DNA from: Lethocerus indicus
Lineage: Eukaryota; Arthropoda; Insecta; Hemiptera; Belostomatidae
Length of the DNA stretch: 64,000 nt
Assembly (NCBI GenBank): GCA_019843655.1
Contig: JACDQD010000005.1
Coordinates: 7,281,575 to 7,345,574, forward strand
Reading direction: 5' to 3'
Shown in pieces: positions 1 to 12,766 of this stretch. Each line of letters starts with the position of its first letter. The stretch's first letter is position 1. A program made the position numbers and the translations under genes. The notes beneath the pieces are model-generated. The model was given only the letters and a program-made list of their open reading frames with translations, did not search any database and had not been told where the DNA came from.

Positions 1-1740
1 AAGAGCATGAACACCGACTGTATCACTAGAGTGAAAACTACACAGGTTTATAAGCAATTACGACCTTTTCCCATTTACACAGTCATTCTTTAATCCCGAA
101 TGATATAATGAACAGAGTGACTTATTGTACTCTCACTTCTTTATTGGTCTAATTTCTAAACCTTATTTGGGACAATCCTTTCCCAACTCCCTAGCAAATT
201 ATTAAAACCTCAAGAGCCGAACTATTTTAAATTGGACTCAAAGGTGGAAGGTTCTAGAATGGATAGAAAGGGACCGAAGCCAGTCAATTACAGGGACGAA
301 AGCTTTGTAGAACGCGAGTGTTCTTGAACTAAATAAAATGTTCACTTACTTTTCACGAATTACTTACCATTTATTTACTATTCTTATGCGATCATTCTAT
401 TCGCATATAATAATGAACTAAACGATGTGCAAAACGATGTGTTTTGCTTTTACATCCTTATCTGGAATCATACCGGGCAACCGAAATTCGTACTAACCTG
501 TCGATGGAATAATATGCACCTGGGAAAGAGATCTAGTCGTACATAGAGAATGCGCATTTTAAGGAAGGGTGTTATTAATAAAAACCGCGTATCCCCCATA
601 CCTTCCATTCGAATCCGACTAATAAATTGCACTGAGGTTATTAGTTTCAATTCAGAACACAAACATTGATTCGGAGGAATTTATTAAGAAGAATTTTTTC
701 ATTTATTTAAAATTTGTTTTGAAATTCCATGAGGATCAGTCTAAAAAGCTGACGGGGGGTAGAGTAGACGGCGGGCCAAAATACTGCATTATTTATGATG
801 CAAGGTTTTGGACGGAATTAATTTAATTTCTAAGGAGGATTTTCGGACGATTTTTTCCGCCCGGGTGGTCCGAGTGCCTCGTAAATCTAGTCATTAACTA
901 AGTGACCTCTGATTAAGGCAAGCCAACATCACAGGACTGACACAAACCCGCTAAGAGCCAAGGTGCAGGACGGGCGTAAAAAATATATTTCAACCTCCTT
1001 TTGATAAATCTGCCAAAACAAATTAAGAAAAACGGAAATGAATATTCCTAAAAACGGTTTCCCGTCGGTCGACCCTTAACTGCCGACAGACTAAGTAGAG
1101 CGCGGGCGCACCCCGCTAAAACGTCAACGGGGATAACGTCGATCTATAGCCTGGCTAATCGAAACGGAAACTTCTTACACACGGGAAATAAATAACCTGT
1201 TTTAATGGAAAACCTAAAAAAATACACGCTTATATTTAAGTTCCCTGGTTTTTTAAAAAACAGGTTCGCGATTTATAAGAGCGTTTTCTGTCTAAAATAT
1301 TTTTGGTATTAAACACCTCAAAAATAGCATTACATCCTTATTATATCCAAATAAATAAACATGGATGGATAAAATGAATTGATAACAAGTCTATGGCTTC
1401 TGCTTTTATTGTATCGTTGAATGACTATCGTTCTCATTCAGATCAATCAAATGTGGCTATAGTAAATTTCGATTTCACTATTGTTTTAGAGGCTTTGATA
1501 GTGTCGATACTAGTATTCATATTGATTGACTTATTTTCTGTATCTAGTTCGTAGTATCGTTAATAGTAAACTGAACTGGGTGGAAAAAACCATTTAAAAA
1601 AACTGGTATTTCTGATGACATTTAACATTTACTTTACATGTCGGTTATTATGGGGCCTCTTTTAGTGTCTCTAAGACTGAAATTAGTTCCTTTTTCTACT
1701 ATTTTTGTGTAAGGAAATACCCACTAATATCATTCCAAAT
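1..1740. other. AT-rich non-coding stretch, no gene seen
   Basis: No ORF of convincing length and no recognisable protein or RNA motif. The stretch is mostly AT-rich, with a modestly GC-richer patch at about 740-1150. Small internal structures are a repeated AACGATGTG (421-429 and 433-441), whose second copy sits in a GCAAAA/TTTTGC hairpin (429-447), and a 14-bp palindrome at 1248-1261. A 64-codon minus-strand ORF at 468-662 is within chance length and resembles nothing I know. Confidence 0.6.
1248..1261. repeat. 14-bp perfect palindrome GTTTTTTAAAAAAC
   Basis: A run of six T then six A bounded by G and C reads the same on both strands. CCTG just outside on the left and AGG on the right extend the symmetry imperfectly. 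T6A6 tracts are common in AT-rich animal DNA and tend to be stiff and nucleosome-poor. No function is inferred. Confidence 0.6.
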
Positions 1741-3400
1741 CTATGGTCTGTTAGATGGAGCGAGTGCGGGCGGATTTTGTTTCAAAATATTAATGGTGCC
1801 AAATAACAGTGCATTAGTCCACCGAGTGATTTTTTTTCAAGACGAAAGGCAGATGATCCGGAAAATGTCAGATACCGAATCAACTCCGCCCGTCAAAGAG
1901 TCGAGGCCGAATTTCGTCCGACATGTAAATTTAGAATTAAAAGGAGAAAAAGACATGAAAAACAGTTCAAAGAGACTGACTCGAACCCGAGAGAATTCGG
2001 ATCGGTGACCCCTCCTCGCGTCCTCGGCGTGGCGTGACGCGCTCACGTCGGGGGTAGTACTAATAATAGACCGGCCGGGGCGGATGCTACCTCTTGTTGT
2101 TTCACGATATAATACGGGCTCAGCAGGCTGGGCCAGCTATTATTATTTGCTATTTTTAGTCCGGTCTCGAGTTCTCCGAATTTGGAGGTTGTCTGCACGC
2201 ACCGCCTTAATTAGAATAAATTTCGAAACCAAAAAGAAAAGGTGAGATGACAACTTTTCTTTTCGACCTACGTACGTCTGTTGGTCCAAAAACCGGCGAT
2301 GGAATAAAAATAAACTTAATAGGAACAAAAAACTGAGTTATTGCTTAAAATATCTAAGAAATAATAGTTATTCTTCGATTACTTGCCAACCCACTCTAGT
2401 TTATAGGTATACTACGAACTAAAGAAATAATAACAGTAATATTTTCTGATTTTTTAAAATTCCTTGATCTGAGTGCAGCACATTTGCAGCCAATATTTTT
2501 CATAAAAACTATTCCTTCATCTCACTCTTAGGCGCCTTTAAGTAGGAAAAGGGCAGTTTCACTATCGCGGTTAACAGAGAACAATAGAAAACGATCCCGC
2601 GATGTGGATTCGAATAGACGACGGTTGAATATCGACTGTTGTTCGTTAATGGTCGCCCGCAAGAGAATGGAGTTCCGCGACTGTGTTTCCAAAGGCAGTA
2701 GAGCCATCGTTCGCCACCCATTTCACACATTGGCGACAATCGCACGACCGATTGGAGACCACCCGACGGGAAGAGACGGAGACGCGTCTCCGGATACACG
2801 TGGAGGCTTCGAATCCTCTAAAGGGTACTCGGAAAACGTTCGCCGATGGATGAGAGATCCTTTTTTTGAATGGTCGGTGGCGGAAGAGCTGCGGGAAAAA
2901 GGGAAGGCCGCGGCGAGGTCGGAGAGTCATTACTCCTTCTTTACCGGAACTGAAGGTCCGGAGGAAAGCGGGACGATTCCTCCCGGTTCGGGACGAGAGT
3001 GAGAGCCTTTAGCGGGGGCTAAGCGCGAGCACCGTTCACGCTGCGACCGACCCACTTTCGGGGCCCGATAAGTGCCGCAGCCTAAATCCGCGCACGGGCA
3101 CCGCCGCAATCCCCGACCGTAATTTGCCCAAAACGCAAATTGTCCGCAAAAACAGTCCGCGCCCAGAACAATGGCCGCCAGGCCGACAGGATCGACATCG
3201 CTCTCGGCCGCACTCCTACAATTTGAGATTTTTCTATAACGAAACCCTCCCTAGACGCTATTACGGGAACAGTTTACAACGCTCGGACAATTCGCGGGGA
3301 GGGATTTTTTTCAAGCGATCCACTATCTCCAGCGAAGCGGAAGAAACGCCCGCAATTAGTTACATCTCTGGTATCCGTAAACGACAGTGAAGCTTGTGCG
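1741..3400. other. GC-richer block with overlapping random ORFs
   Basis: This stretch is noticeably richer in G, C and CG dinucleotides than its flanks, especially 2580-3200. Low stop density gives several overlapping ORFs on both strands: plus 2604-3002 (132 codons), minus 2646-2930 and minus 2509-2799. Open frames on opposite strands over the same bases point to composition rather than selection for a protein. None of the translations shows a domain I recognise. The block could be a conserved non-coding element, an unrecognised exon or a promoter-like CpG-rich segment; the sequence does not decide. Confidence 0.4.
2777..2792. repeat. 16-bp perfect palindrome CGGAGACGCGTCTCCG
   Basis: A fully self-complementary 16-mer centred on ACGCGT, inside the GC-richer block. 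It could bind a dimeric transcription factor or form a short cruciform, or it may be chance. The symmetry stops at both edges (A on the left, G on the right). Confidence 0.7.
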
Positions 3401-5520
3401 ATGGAACATATTTATATACACACATGGAAAAAACACGCTTGCATGCAACATACTATTAAAAAAAACATTTTGTGAACTCGTAAATTGCATAAATCGTGCA
3501 GCATAAACCTTTTTCTTAGATAAACTTCAGATTCCCACGTGTAATATTAAAAATTCCAATAAAAGGGTACTACTTCCTGATTTACTGTACAATGGTTGGG
3601 GGAAAGAAATTTGTATGTGCGATTTAAGAGCGGAGTTGATTGCAGACTTCCAATTCCGGTACTGGGAGCGTCAATTTCTTCAGTCCTTTTCTACGACACT
3701 GCCGAACCCGGATCGATTCCACCATATCTCGGTCCCGTGTTGAGTGTGAAGTACAGTGTGAACCGCAGACCCCGCGTGAAGCACACACAACCCCCCTTCG
3801 CACCGTCACTCACATCCTACAGAAATAAACCCCTTCGAAATCGATGCCCCATTAAACAAGGAACGGGGAGGTTTTCAAGCAAATTGAACCCTCCATGGAA
3901 ACCGCCGTTCAATCCGAGCAGAACCCCCCCCCACAAACCGATTCTCAGATAAATCATTCCCCAATATGCAAACGCGTACAATTTAAATGCGATCTAAACA
4001 AGCGGCCCTCAACAAATTGGGTTCTAACACCTTTCGTACATCCTGCCCGACCTTAGGACAAGTCAAATCTAATCCGAGAATATATACGTCATTAATTTGT
4101 AGGGAGAATGAAATAGAAACTAATCTAAGAAGCCTTGCTTCACATTAAATAACATAATAAAGTACATTAAGTGAAGTACCAATTATCGTATAGTACAGAA
4201 GGGAAACAGTCCATTTCCAATATTATATTTGTTAACAAAGATTTTTTTGAGCGAAACACACAGAAGAAAAAATATATACATAAAATATACATAACTATTA
4301 TACAATAATAAATATATATAAATTTGGTGTATATACCAAACACGTATATGTTTGGTGTTACTGTCATTAATATAATAAAAATACACTACTTGCGTTGTGA
4401 ATCACGATTCATATAGTGGATAATATTCTGAACCCTGCTGTGTATTATATAAGATACGGTACAGAAAGGAGGAGTACAATGATGACAACGGAAGGCCGAA
4501 ATTTAACTAGGGTACAGGGTTCGAATACGCGTTCAGGGATGGCGCGTGGGAGGGATTCAGGATAGAATTCCTAGCGGAATGCTAAGTTGGGGGACAGGGG
4601 ACAATAGCGCCAAGTGACGTTACTCCCTGGGACAATAACCGACAATTTAGCCCCAGCCATCGCCTGCGGGACACAGTCGCATTCGATTTCTCCCCCAGGG
4701 AATACGCTCTCGCCTGAGAACACCAGTCCCAGATCCCCCTCGGCCCGCAAACTTAGGCTTTCCTCTTACCTCTAGCAGAAAACCACTGTCCTGAATAGGA
4801 AGGGCGGGGGGGGTCCTGTCTCCGGATGAAAGAATAAAATTGTAAAATCGCACGATTTAAAAAATAAGAGCGAAATCCGGCCTGATTTTAACAACCCCAA
4901 ATTGCACGCAACTCTTTTGGCGTCCGTTCTGCCGATTCTGAATTGCCGATCGACCGGAAACAAAAACTGATTTCAGAACGGTACCACCTCCCGGAAGGAT
5001 CGTAAAACAAGGCAACATCCCTTGGACACAAAATTTACAATGCCGCGACGCATCGGCTATGATAGTGTTAGATCAATTACATTATTTTATTTTCTTCGTT
5101 AGAGCGCTCGGTTCGAGAGGAGCAAATTTTCATTCGGTTGGAAATTATAATTGGTTGCCGGTGGAGCTAAAATAACTCCCGAATACGCATTCGAATCGCC
5201 GAAATGGCGCCCAATATATACAACAATAATAACCCACAAACCTAATTATATTATTACCAAAGGTATGATTGACTTTACAACTCGCATATGTAAGCATATA
5301 TGTCATTAAATTTATCAGCATAACAAAATATTGATCTATTTAAGATCGCTAAATACAAATGATTAAAATTATGCTGTTAAAATTAAAACAGTTTCAATAA
5401 CTGTTCACTACTCAATATTATTTATTATAACTATACTTAATATAATAAATGGAAGTAATTTTGTTAATACAGTTTCAGTGGCTCTAATTTCAGATAAGAC
5501 TGCGACTTCTCTTTCCGTGT
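3401..5520. other. Non-coding stretch, no gene seen
   Basis: AT-rich except for a GC-richer patch at about 4480-5060. ORF-length frames at 3596-3952 and 4647-4963 overlap other frames on the same or opposite strand and match no family I recognise. A small hairpin cluster lies at 4323-4356. The remainder (5080-5500) is very AT-rich with nothing recognisable. Confidence 0.5.
4323..4356. repeat. Alternating TTTGGTGT / ACCAAACA hairpin cluster
   Basis: Three copies of one short word alternate in orientation: TTTGGTGT at 4323-4330, ACCAAACA at 4335-4342 and TGTTTGGT at 4349-4356. The middle copy can pair with the left one (TTTGGT/ACCAAA, 6 bp) or the right one (ACCAAACA/TGTTTGGT, 8 bp around a CGTATA loop), but not both. 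This is seen directly. Any switch-like behaviour is speculation, because transcription is unproven. Confidence 0.6.
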
Positions 5521-5636
5521 CGCTGTTGATTTGCGTCCCGACTACGCTATTTTCAATGCGACTAACGAAATAAAATGGGGGAGGGTTTTCCGCAGTGTGG
5601 CCGCCGCGTGTTCGATCCTAATTCATTCACGATATG

Positions 5637-5704
5637 CCTCTCTCGCTCTTCTCTCTCCCTCTCTCTCTCACTCTCTAGTTCCATATCTCTCTCTCTCCCC
5701 CTCC
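5637..5704 (+). repeat. Imperfect (CT)n pyrimidine tract
   Basis: About 65 bases of almost pure C and T, with CTCTCTCT cores interrupted by a short ATAT-containing break near 5680. It is a low-complexity microsatellite. The complementary strand is a (GA)n tract, a type bound by GAGA-factor-like proteins in arthropods; that role here is only inference. Confidence 0.85.
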
Positions 5705-7377
5705 GACTTTTTCTCCCTCCATTTCCCACCCCCTAGACCGTGCAATTTTTCGTCAGCGCAACGAATTAGTAGGGTGCCTCGCCCAGCCCCGTAATAGGTC
5801 TGACCTACTTGGTCCCTCAGCGGTAATTGTCAAACGAATCGAAGACAGCGAAGAACACTGCAGAATGGGCACGAGATCGTAGCGCCATTATGGGATAGGG
5901 AGGTTTGGGTTGATTTCGGGATATCTTATTACACAATATCTCCCGTCGATATAATCTCGAAATTCGCGTGTGGCGAAAAATCATCAACACTAATGGCACA
6001 AAATCGTTCTGTTTGGTTGGATACAACGGGAGAAACGAGCCCAAAGGATAATTTCACAAATACGGGCAACTGTGCGAAGAAAAAACAAAACGGATTAGAG
6101 TCTTTCTCCATTCAAAATCTGCCGAGTGACGTGCACAATTTTCTACATTTTATATGCATTATTTTAAGCAATTTTCCACTGACTCTCCACAGTACTCATT
6201 ATATTATGTTAATTATTTGCAAACTTGGCGTTTCCCGTTAGGACCTATACACTATTGCAACATTTTATTTATTGTTTGATTCTCTCTACTGGTTTGCATA
6301 CGTGGGACGATCTCAAGAATACCTGGTGACTGGTTCATTAACCATTCGTTCCCCACATCGTTGGCCACTCCCGACGTTAGTTTCATCCCGCGCATCTTCG
6401 CCACCGACACTCCTCTTCGCTTCATCGCAAAGCACCCCGTCCACCCCGCAGAGGGGCCGGGGATTTAAATTACGAATTACAGAAACCTCCATCCGGAACT
6501 GTTAGTTCGTGAACGAAAACTCCGCCCGTTCATAGTAAGTTAGGACTTGTAAGTTGGGACTATCTGTGGGGAGACGTCGGTGAGGGGTACGGTGGCGTGA
6601 GCTAAAACGTTCCCCGACTTGCCTCGCCAGTCCGATGTTTTTTCTCGGCGTTTTCCCCTCTCGACTGATGGATCACTGCCGGGGGTCCCCTTTTGTTCGG
6701 CCCCGCCGATACCGCGTCTCTTAAATTATTTATGAATTTCCCACTAAACGTATGCACTGTCGGCGGACTATTCCCTCATTATGAATATCCTCCCCGCCCG
6801 ACTATGAATAGATTGTTGGGTCTCGCTGGGATAAACATAAAAATAGTTTCGACGTGCAAGCCCGGATATTTTTCAACCAATATAACAACCGATTTCGCAT
6901 TACGTCGCAAGCTTAAGACGTACGCTTAAAATTGCCCATAAATGCTATTTTTGAGCTACAACGTGGACGGGATATTAAGTTTTAAAATGCAAATTAGAAA
7001 TGTCAGCAGCAGTTGCTGAGGTTGACTTTCCTAATAATGTGTCAATCTAGACACAAGTTGCCTTACATCTATTCCAGAAAGAACGTTTACTCGGTGGAAG
7101 GTAATTTCGAATTTACTGTTAAATGATAGTGGTTAGCAGCAATCATTTGGAAAATGAAATATGTCTGAAATTATTAATTTTTTTTGAACTGGATATTTTA
7201 ACAGCTGTAAAATGGTGTCCATTCAACATTTCTGTATACAATGCAATCTTCTAGGGCGCCTAGAATCTTCTTTATATATTATCTTTCTTAGCTATATATT
7301 TTCATCATTATATATTTATATAAGCGCCTCCCTTTCAAATTTAATGATGAGATGCGTTTCAGAGGATTTTTGCAAAG

Positions 7378-7390
7378 ACACACACACACA
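7378..7390 (+). repeat. (AC)n microsatellite, short
   Basis: ACACACACACACA followed by a CCCACAAAC tail. A short, common simple repeat. Confidence 0.85.
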
Positions 7391-7880
7391 CCCACAAACA
7401 TAATATTCTCTAAAGGAACGCGAACGACCATGAAAAACTTCATGGCAGCTTTTATAAATTCTTTGCAACCCTACGAAGTTGTTCAGAAATGTTTCCAAAA
7501 ATATTTTTTGGAATAAACCTTCGGGCCTATTATCTACCTGTATAATATATTTAGTGTCATATTTGCCGGCTCCATAACGTATCAATTAGGCACGCCAAAT
7601 TTATACCGACGGCCCTCGATCGACAATAGCCGATAGGCGGGCCAACTCGTCATTACCCTCCGACCTTTTCCAGCCGGACTTCTTCTTATTTTCCATTCGG
7701 AATTTCCCCGCCTTTTCCTTTTTATCCCCCATCCCCACCCCCTCTTAACCCTCTTTAACGAACTACGAGAGTGAGCAATTTACATTTTGATTAACACCCG
7801 AGGCGGTCATAAATCACCCGGGTAAATGTCGGGTGTGTGTGTGCGTGCGTGAGGCCACACACGCTTCATACTGCCGCACA

Positions 7881-9060
7881 CTTCCCGCGAAAGGAAGCCG
7901 ACGTAATCGCCACAAAGAGAAACGGAGACAAAAAATATTCGCCCCTTTCAAATGGATTCGAGGTTTCTAAAAGTCCACGCAAATATTTCCAAGCGTGAAA
8001 TTGGAAGTAATAAGAGCTTGATAAATGCCTAATTAGGCGCGTAAACAAAACAGATTTCAAAGTGCAAAAAAAAATATTTATGCTCCCGAATATGATATAC
8101 ATTTTGTACAAAGTATTGTAATAGCACCAATATACATTATAATAAAAATTATGTACTTATTTCAAGAAATGAAGTTACTTGTAAATTCGTGTAGCTCGTA
8201 TGGTAGAAAGCCCGGTTAGAACTGTATACCTGTAAATTCGTACGAGGATGTTATCTATCGGACTGGAAATTTGAAATATCAGAGAATCATCCTTTCATAA
8301 AGGTTCTAATGTGGTTCTAAAAGCAGTGTAGTACAAAAAAATTTCGTGCAATTGTGCTGGTTGGCGATATGCGTTATTTTGTTTTTATATAAAAGCGATT
8401 CAATTATAATTAACATATATCCACTCATATGCGCAAAAATATATGGTATACATGAAATATATTAAAATATATTTTTTCGTTAATATGACCCCATGCAATT
8501 GTACGAGGTTCTCGCTGCTCCGTGTTATTAATTGCATTCACTCGCAAATTGGAATTTGAAATTCAGATTCGTTTAGAAATGCAGAGCGGACCTCAATTGA
8601 ATTTAGGCCCCTTCAAAGACTATACCGCCACTAAAGTAATGGAAATAATGTAGGGTGACATAATACTTTCCATTATTATTACATAAAGTCTCCATTAAGC
8701 CGACAATGCTTCGACTTAATCTTTTCCAGTAATATAAATTAAAGTAAGAATGAAATAATCGCAAAATAACCGATGTCAAATAAAATGAAACAACCGTCAA
8801 AAATACAAAAGATACGGTAATGCGGATCTCACACAACTGCAGAAATTAACAGTAATATTTTGTACTTTTCCTTCTGGTTTAATTTACATTTTGATCCGTA
8901 CTCATAAATCAGTTGGGGTAAATGCGTGGGTTCAGAAGGGGCGGTTGTCGCAAGATATTGCGGGGCCGTCGGCCGGTACGGTCCCGTTCCATGCCTGTGT
9001 GAGTGAGGCGATTTGCATATTGGCGGAGGCCCACCGTCATTTGGCCTATCGATCCTCTTA
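7881..9060. other. AT-rich non-coding stretch
   Basis: Mostly AT-rich with no recognisable gene. A small direct repeat, CTTGTAAATTCGT and CCTGTAAATTCGT, lies near 8178-8190 and 8230-8242. Between them is TAGCTCGTATGGTAGA, which resembles a tRNA A box but has no acceptable B box after it. ORFs at 7866-8111 and 8603-8836 (minus) are short and unremarkable. Confidence 0.5.
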
Positions 9061-9085
9061 TTATTAGGTCATGAATAATTCTGCT

Positions 9086-9198
9086 CCCAAACCCCCCCCA
9101 CCACCACCACCGGCAACACCACCCTCCCTCCCACCACCCTTACCGAACAACCGAGACCAGTTACTAACACACGCGCGCACACGCACACACACACACAC
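9086..9198 (+). repeat. Compound C-rich / (CCA)n / (CA)n repeat
   Basis: A C-rich run with CCACCACCACCAC (9098-9110) leads into CCCTCC-type C-rich DNA, then a CA/CG alternating segment (9167-9180) and pure (AC)n to about 9198. Low complexity on the plus strand makes the minus strand G-rich and gives a glycine-rich spurious ORF (9064-9261). Confidence 0.85.
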
Positions 9199-9631
9199 CT
9201 GGGGGTTTATTACCACCTTTACCCCACAACCACGTGGGCCTGTGTGACCCAAAGCACCCATTGTTTCGGAGACCTATCTCTGGTGAGATCTAGATCCGCG
9301 CGAAATGGTTATCTGACGACAGTATAATACTACTAGGTACCTGCTCAAGCCTAATATATACTGGCAGTGGAGCGGTAAAAGGCGACAGAGCAGAGAGTTA
9401 CAAGAGCAGTACGAACGCGCTGATTACAGAGGGGTGGGATCGCGTAGAACCCACGAAGGGCTAAATAGAAAATATATTCAACCTTCAGACTTTTTAATAT
9501 TAATTACGAAAATGGTAAATGTCCGCTCATCGGGTTAGTTCTTGCCGGGCGATTAACATAAGCGGTGGCGGAGACAACAGAAATAAAGTATTTTGGCGGA
9601 ACTTCTGTTTAAGTTGCCCCTCCCCTACTTC

Positions 9632-9659
9632 CCCCAGAGAGAAACCGCCTCTCTCGGGG
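9632..9659. repeat. GC-rich hairpin CCCC-AGAGAG / CTCTCT-GGGG
   Basis: The arms CCCCAGAGAG and CTCTCT(C)GGGG pair over 10 bp with one bulged C, closing a 7-nt AAACCGC loop. G.U pairs and a further G-C may extend it outward. It lies in a C- and G-rich tract next to the run GGGGAGGGCCCCC. Confidence 0.6.
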
Positions 9660-9905
9660 AGGGCCCCCAACTTTCATATAACTGCTGAGAAAATAAAGAG
9701 TGAAATAAAGGGATGAAACTTCTCGAAATATACTGCCCGAATTTCACTCCCCCTCCGGTTTTCGATTAGCCCCTCCCACCTCCCTCCGCTGCTTTAAACT
9801 TCTTGCCTTAATTTAAAGAAATGAGACCCCGAGGGGAGAAGGCTGACAGGAGGGAATATCCCCGTCCACGGCCAAAATATGGTCTTATCTGGTCTCAAGA
9901 TAGTA

Positions 9906-9920
9906 GAAGAAGAAGAAGAA
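9906..9920 (+). repeat. (GAA)5 microsatellite
   Basis: Five perfect GAA units, preceded by TAGTA and followed by GAT. A short simple repeat. Confidence 0.9.
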
Positions 9921-12540
9921 GATAATTGTTTCATTACTTATTCCACATCGAGTCAAAGAACGATTCGTGTGCTCGCTGCAATATCAACACGGGAAGGAAA
10001 GTTCTCTTGACTTTGCCCCAGTGTTGTGCCCGCCACTTCTCCACTTTTTAACGAGTTGACAAAGTTTATTCGGTCGACCATCGATTTTTTTATCTCTTCT
10101 TGTTTTTAATTTGTATCGGGCCCCAAACGCTGGAAAATTTCTTTATTGGCCCTATAAGGTCCGCTATCTCTCGAAGGGACAGAGCTGTAATTTCTTAGAT
10201 TGTGGTGAAAAATGGAGGTACCGGGAGTAAAAAAGGTAGAAAAACTCGACGATAAATTACAAGCAAGATATCGAATAAGGAATCTAATGAGCTCTGATAT
10301 AAATGCGTCATTTAAGGTTAAATGCACTAATTATAAGAATTATAGGATAATTTTGCTGCGTTATCATCAATGTGTGGAACATTATAGCCCGAGAATTGGA
10401 CGTACTCCTCTGTACATTTTCGACTTATAACAATTTTGTTTTCTACTATGCCCAAATCCTACACTTAAATATACATTGATTAACGATTCTTACCTTGAAA
10501 TATTGATTCGAGCTTGTATTGAAAAACGTCTTAAACATCTAACGTACCTGAAACAAAAACAATGCAAATCAGTATGCATAAAGATATCTATCTGTATACA
10601 GTATTACAATTTAAAATACCGCAGAAAGCTTGCACACAATTTGCAACCGCATACGTCAAAATAGGTCTGCTTTATAAATTAGCAGCTCATTGCCGTTAGA
10701 GTATCTAATTTCTATTTACGAAATGAAGCAAATTTGCCATTGTGTATTTTAGCCTTTGTTATAAATTTCCTTACGTAATTTGTATAATTTATTAAATAAA
10801 TAACAACGAGTTGCCTCATCGGTGTTAGAGATGATAGAAAAGTCTCTTAAACCAGACAGAGGTAGCGTCAATCGATACCAAAATTCAGCGGTCAATTGTC
10901 AAAACTCAAGGACGATGAAACCATGAACAAGAGATGAACAATAGAACAATTACTTCGAAACGTGATAAAAAGCAGCGACGAGAGGGAAGCCCCCCCCCTT
11001 CCATCGACTGAGGCGTGACTGACAGACGGCCGCTTATCGAGGCCGGGCGCAGACAGGTGCTATTAAATTTCATGAAACACTTACGATGAAAAAAAATCGA
11101 GGGGAGGAAACCGGCACGAAATAACGAAGCGAAGAAAAAACCTTTTCCCAATAATGGGGAATAAAGTGGAAAACGGAGCCGATATTTTATGGAACCGGGG
11201 TCGCCAATAAATCTTGACGACGCTCGACCGAAAGATTTTTATAACGGACGCAATCTCTCCCTCAGGCCGGAAAAGGAGCCGGAGCGGTGGCAAACTGCGT
11301 TAAAACGCCCTTTGTTTTCCACTCATATCGTTGTTTAATATAAGCGTTTTAAAAATTTGTAACAGCTGTTGAATTCCATACCCGAGGGAAAATAAGTGGA
11401 AAAATATTGGCAGATATTATAACACTTGGGAAGATGTAAACTAATCATTTCGGCTTGTTAGTGTGTAAACAAATATCAATACGAAATTGATATATTAGCA
11501 CTTCAACATAACAGCAATTTGTTTGAAAAAACTATGCTCGTAAGCCTTGAGTACATGATCAATTCATTTCTGAATTAAGAACTATAAAATCTGCGGATTC
11601 ATAAGAACCGTGAAGTCGCGCAAAACAGGCTAGGTAATGGGGATTGAATTTACTTTCCTGACTTTCTTCCCTAACCGGTGTCAAGTTTAAATAAAGTTTT
11701 CAATCGGAAATATAAAAGCAACAAGGTTTGGGGCATTACAATCGACCGAACTTCGGGTCAACGTCCTTAGTGAAAATGTATTCATGGTCACATCCGGGCA
11801 AGCAGGGATAACCGGCAGAATAAACATCGCAAAAATTATAAACTTTGTTTAACGTTCGTCCCTCCACATTTTAATTGTATACAATTTTTATGTTTTCAAA
11901 TCTTTAAGAGACAAAATATCATTCTTCAAAGAGACTCAAATAATAGGAAGAATATAAAATATGTACATCTTGTTCCCGCGCGTAACGTTAAATATATAAA
12001 AAACAAAATCTGTAAGAATAACGCCGATAATAATAAAACTTCATGGACAAAAACTACGTTCTTATTGCGCTATATAAGAAAAGATATAACAAAAAAATAA
12101 CAGCCATCAACAAATTAAAGCAAAGGTTGCCGACGGAACTACAATGGGGAACCGACAAGGGAGATAACAATACAGTGATAATGAGCATATTGAAAAGCAG
12201 AATGTAATAACTTGTGATCTTTCGTCTCTATTCGCTGTTACTCCCCGTGACAGTGCAAGCAGGACGTCTGACCAAACCAGTCTAAATTATGTTAATCTGA
12301 AATATTCCTGCGGTCCTACGGAAAGGGAAATATTTTGTATTACAAACAGGAAAACAGATTGGAAACTGAAAGCTATGATGGAAATAATGCGGAGAAAGGC
12401 TACTCCGATAAAAAAAATCGCGATCGCATCAAGCCTTAGACATATAATTCAGTATACTGGAACAGACAACTAAGCTGTAAACAAAGATCATATCGATCAA
12501 ACAACCAAAAACATCAACGATTAAATTGAGATTCGCGGTA
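9921..12540. other. AT-rich non-coding stretch, no gene seen
   Basis: ORFs at 10106-10430 (one on each strand), 10476-10664 and 10906-11293 (minus) overlap one another and match nothing I recognise. 11000-11330 is GC-richer. From 11340 to 12540 the sequence is AT-rich and featureless apart from short A/T runs. Confidence 0.5.
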
Positions 12541-12552
12541 GAGGAAAAAATG

Positions 12553-12629
12553 CAGTGTTCCCTTGTACTACACAAGGGGAGAAAAGAGATTAGGGGTGGA
12601 GGAAAAAACCCCTATTAAAGGGAACACTG
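12553..12629. repeat. 77-nt nested inverted repeat
   Basis: CAGTGTTCCCTT (12553-12564) and AAGGGAACACTG (12618-12629) are perfect 12-bp reverse complements, 53 nt apart. Inside, TAGGGG (12591-12596) and CCCCTA (12609-12614) form a second 6-bp stem, separated from the outer right arm by only 3 nt. A competing hairpin, CCCTTGT/ACAAGGG (12560-12566 and 12572-12578), shares the left arm. This could be a small palindromic mobile element remnant, a structured RNA or a fold-back. No flanking target-site duplication was identified. Confidence 0.75.
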
Positions 12630-12732
12630 GTCAGGGGGAGGAAAGGTGTCCAGTAACGGGGGTTGAGGGCAGCCGCACAAAAGGGTCTTGGCAATCGTGG
12701 GCTAGCCGCGCTGGCCAACAAACCCGCACGAG

Positions 12733-12766
12733 CACGCACACGCACACACACACACACACACACACG
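12733..12766 (+). repeat. (CA)n microsatellite
   Basis: CACGCACACG leads into a pure (CA)n run at about 12743-12764. Simple repeat. It makes short HTHTHT-type frames on both strands that should not be called as genes. Confidence 0.9.

Larger units (their letters stand above)
5521..7880. other. Mixed-composition non-coding stretch
   Basis: Contains the pyrimidine tract at about 5637-5704, a GC-richer part at 6350-6800, an AT-rich part at 6900-7580 with a short CA run, and a GC-richer part at 7590-7880. ORFs here (plus 5531-5794, plus 5993-6241, plus 6272-6505, plus 6693-6929) are short. The first owes its openness to the CT repeat. No domain is recognised. Confidence 0.5.

Noticed and set aside
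2604..3002. Plus ORF of 132 codons
   Set aside because: Overlapped by two open minus-strand frames over the same bases, no known motif, and explained by the GC-richer composition.
8190..8246. tRNA A-box-like TAGCTCGTATGGTAGA (possible tRNA or tRNA-derived SINE)
   Set aside because: The sequence about 40 bases on (AATTCGTACGA) is a poor B box, and no cloverleaf arms could be drawn.
9064..9261. Glycine-rich minus ORF
   Set aside because: A direct product of the C-rich and CA repeats on the plus strand.
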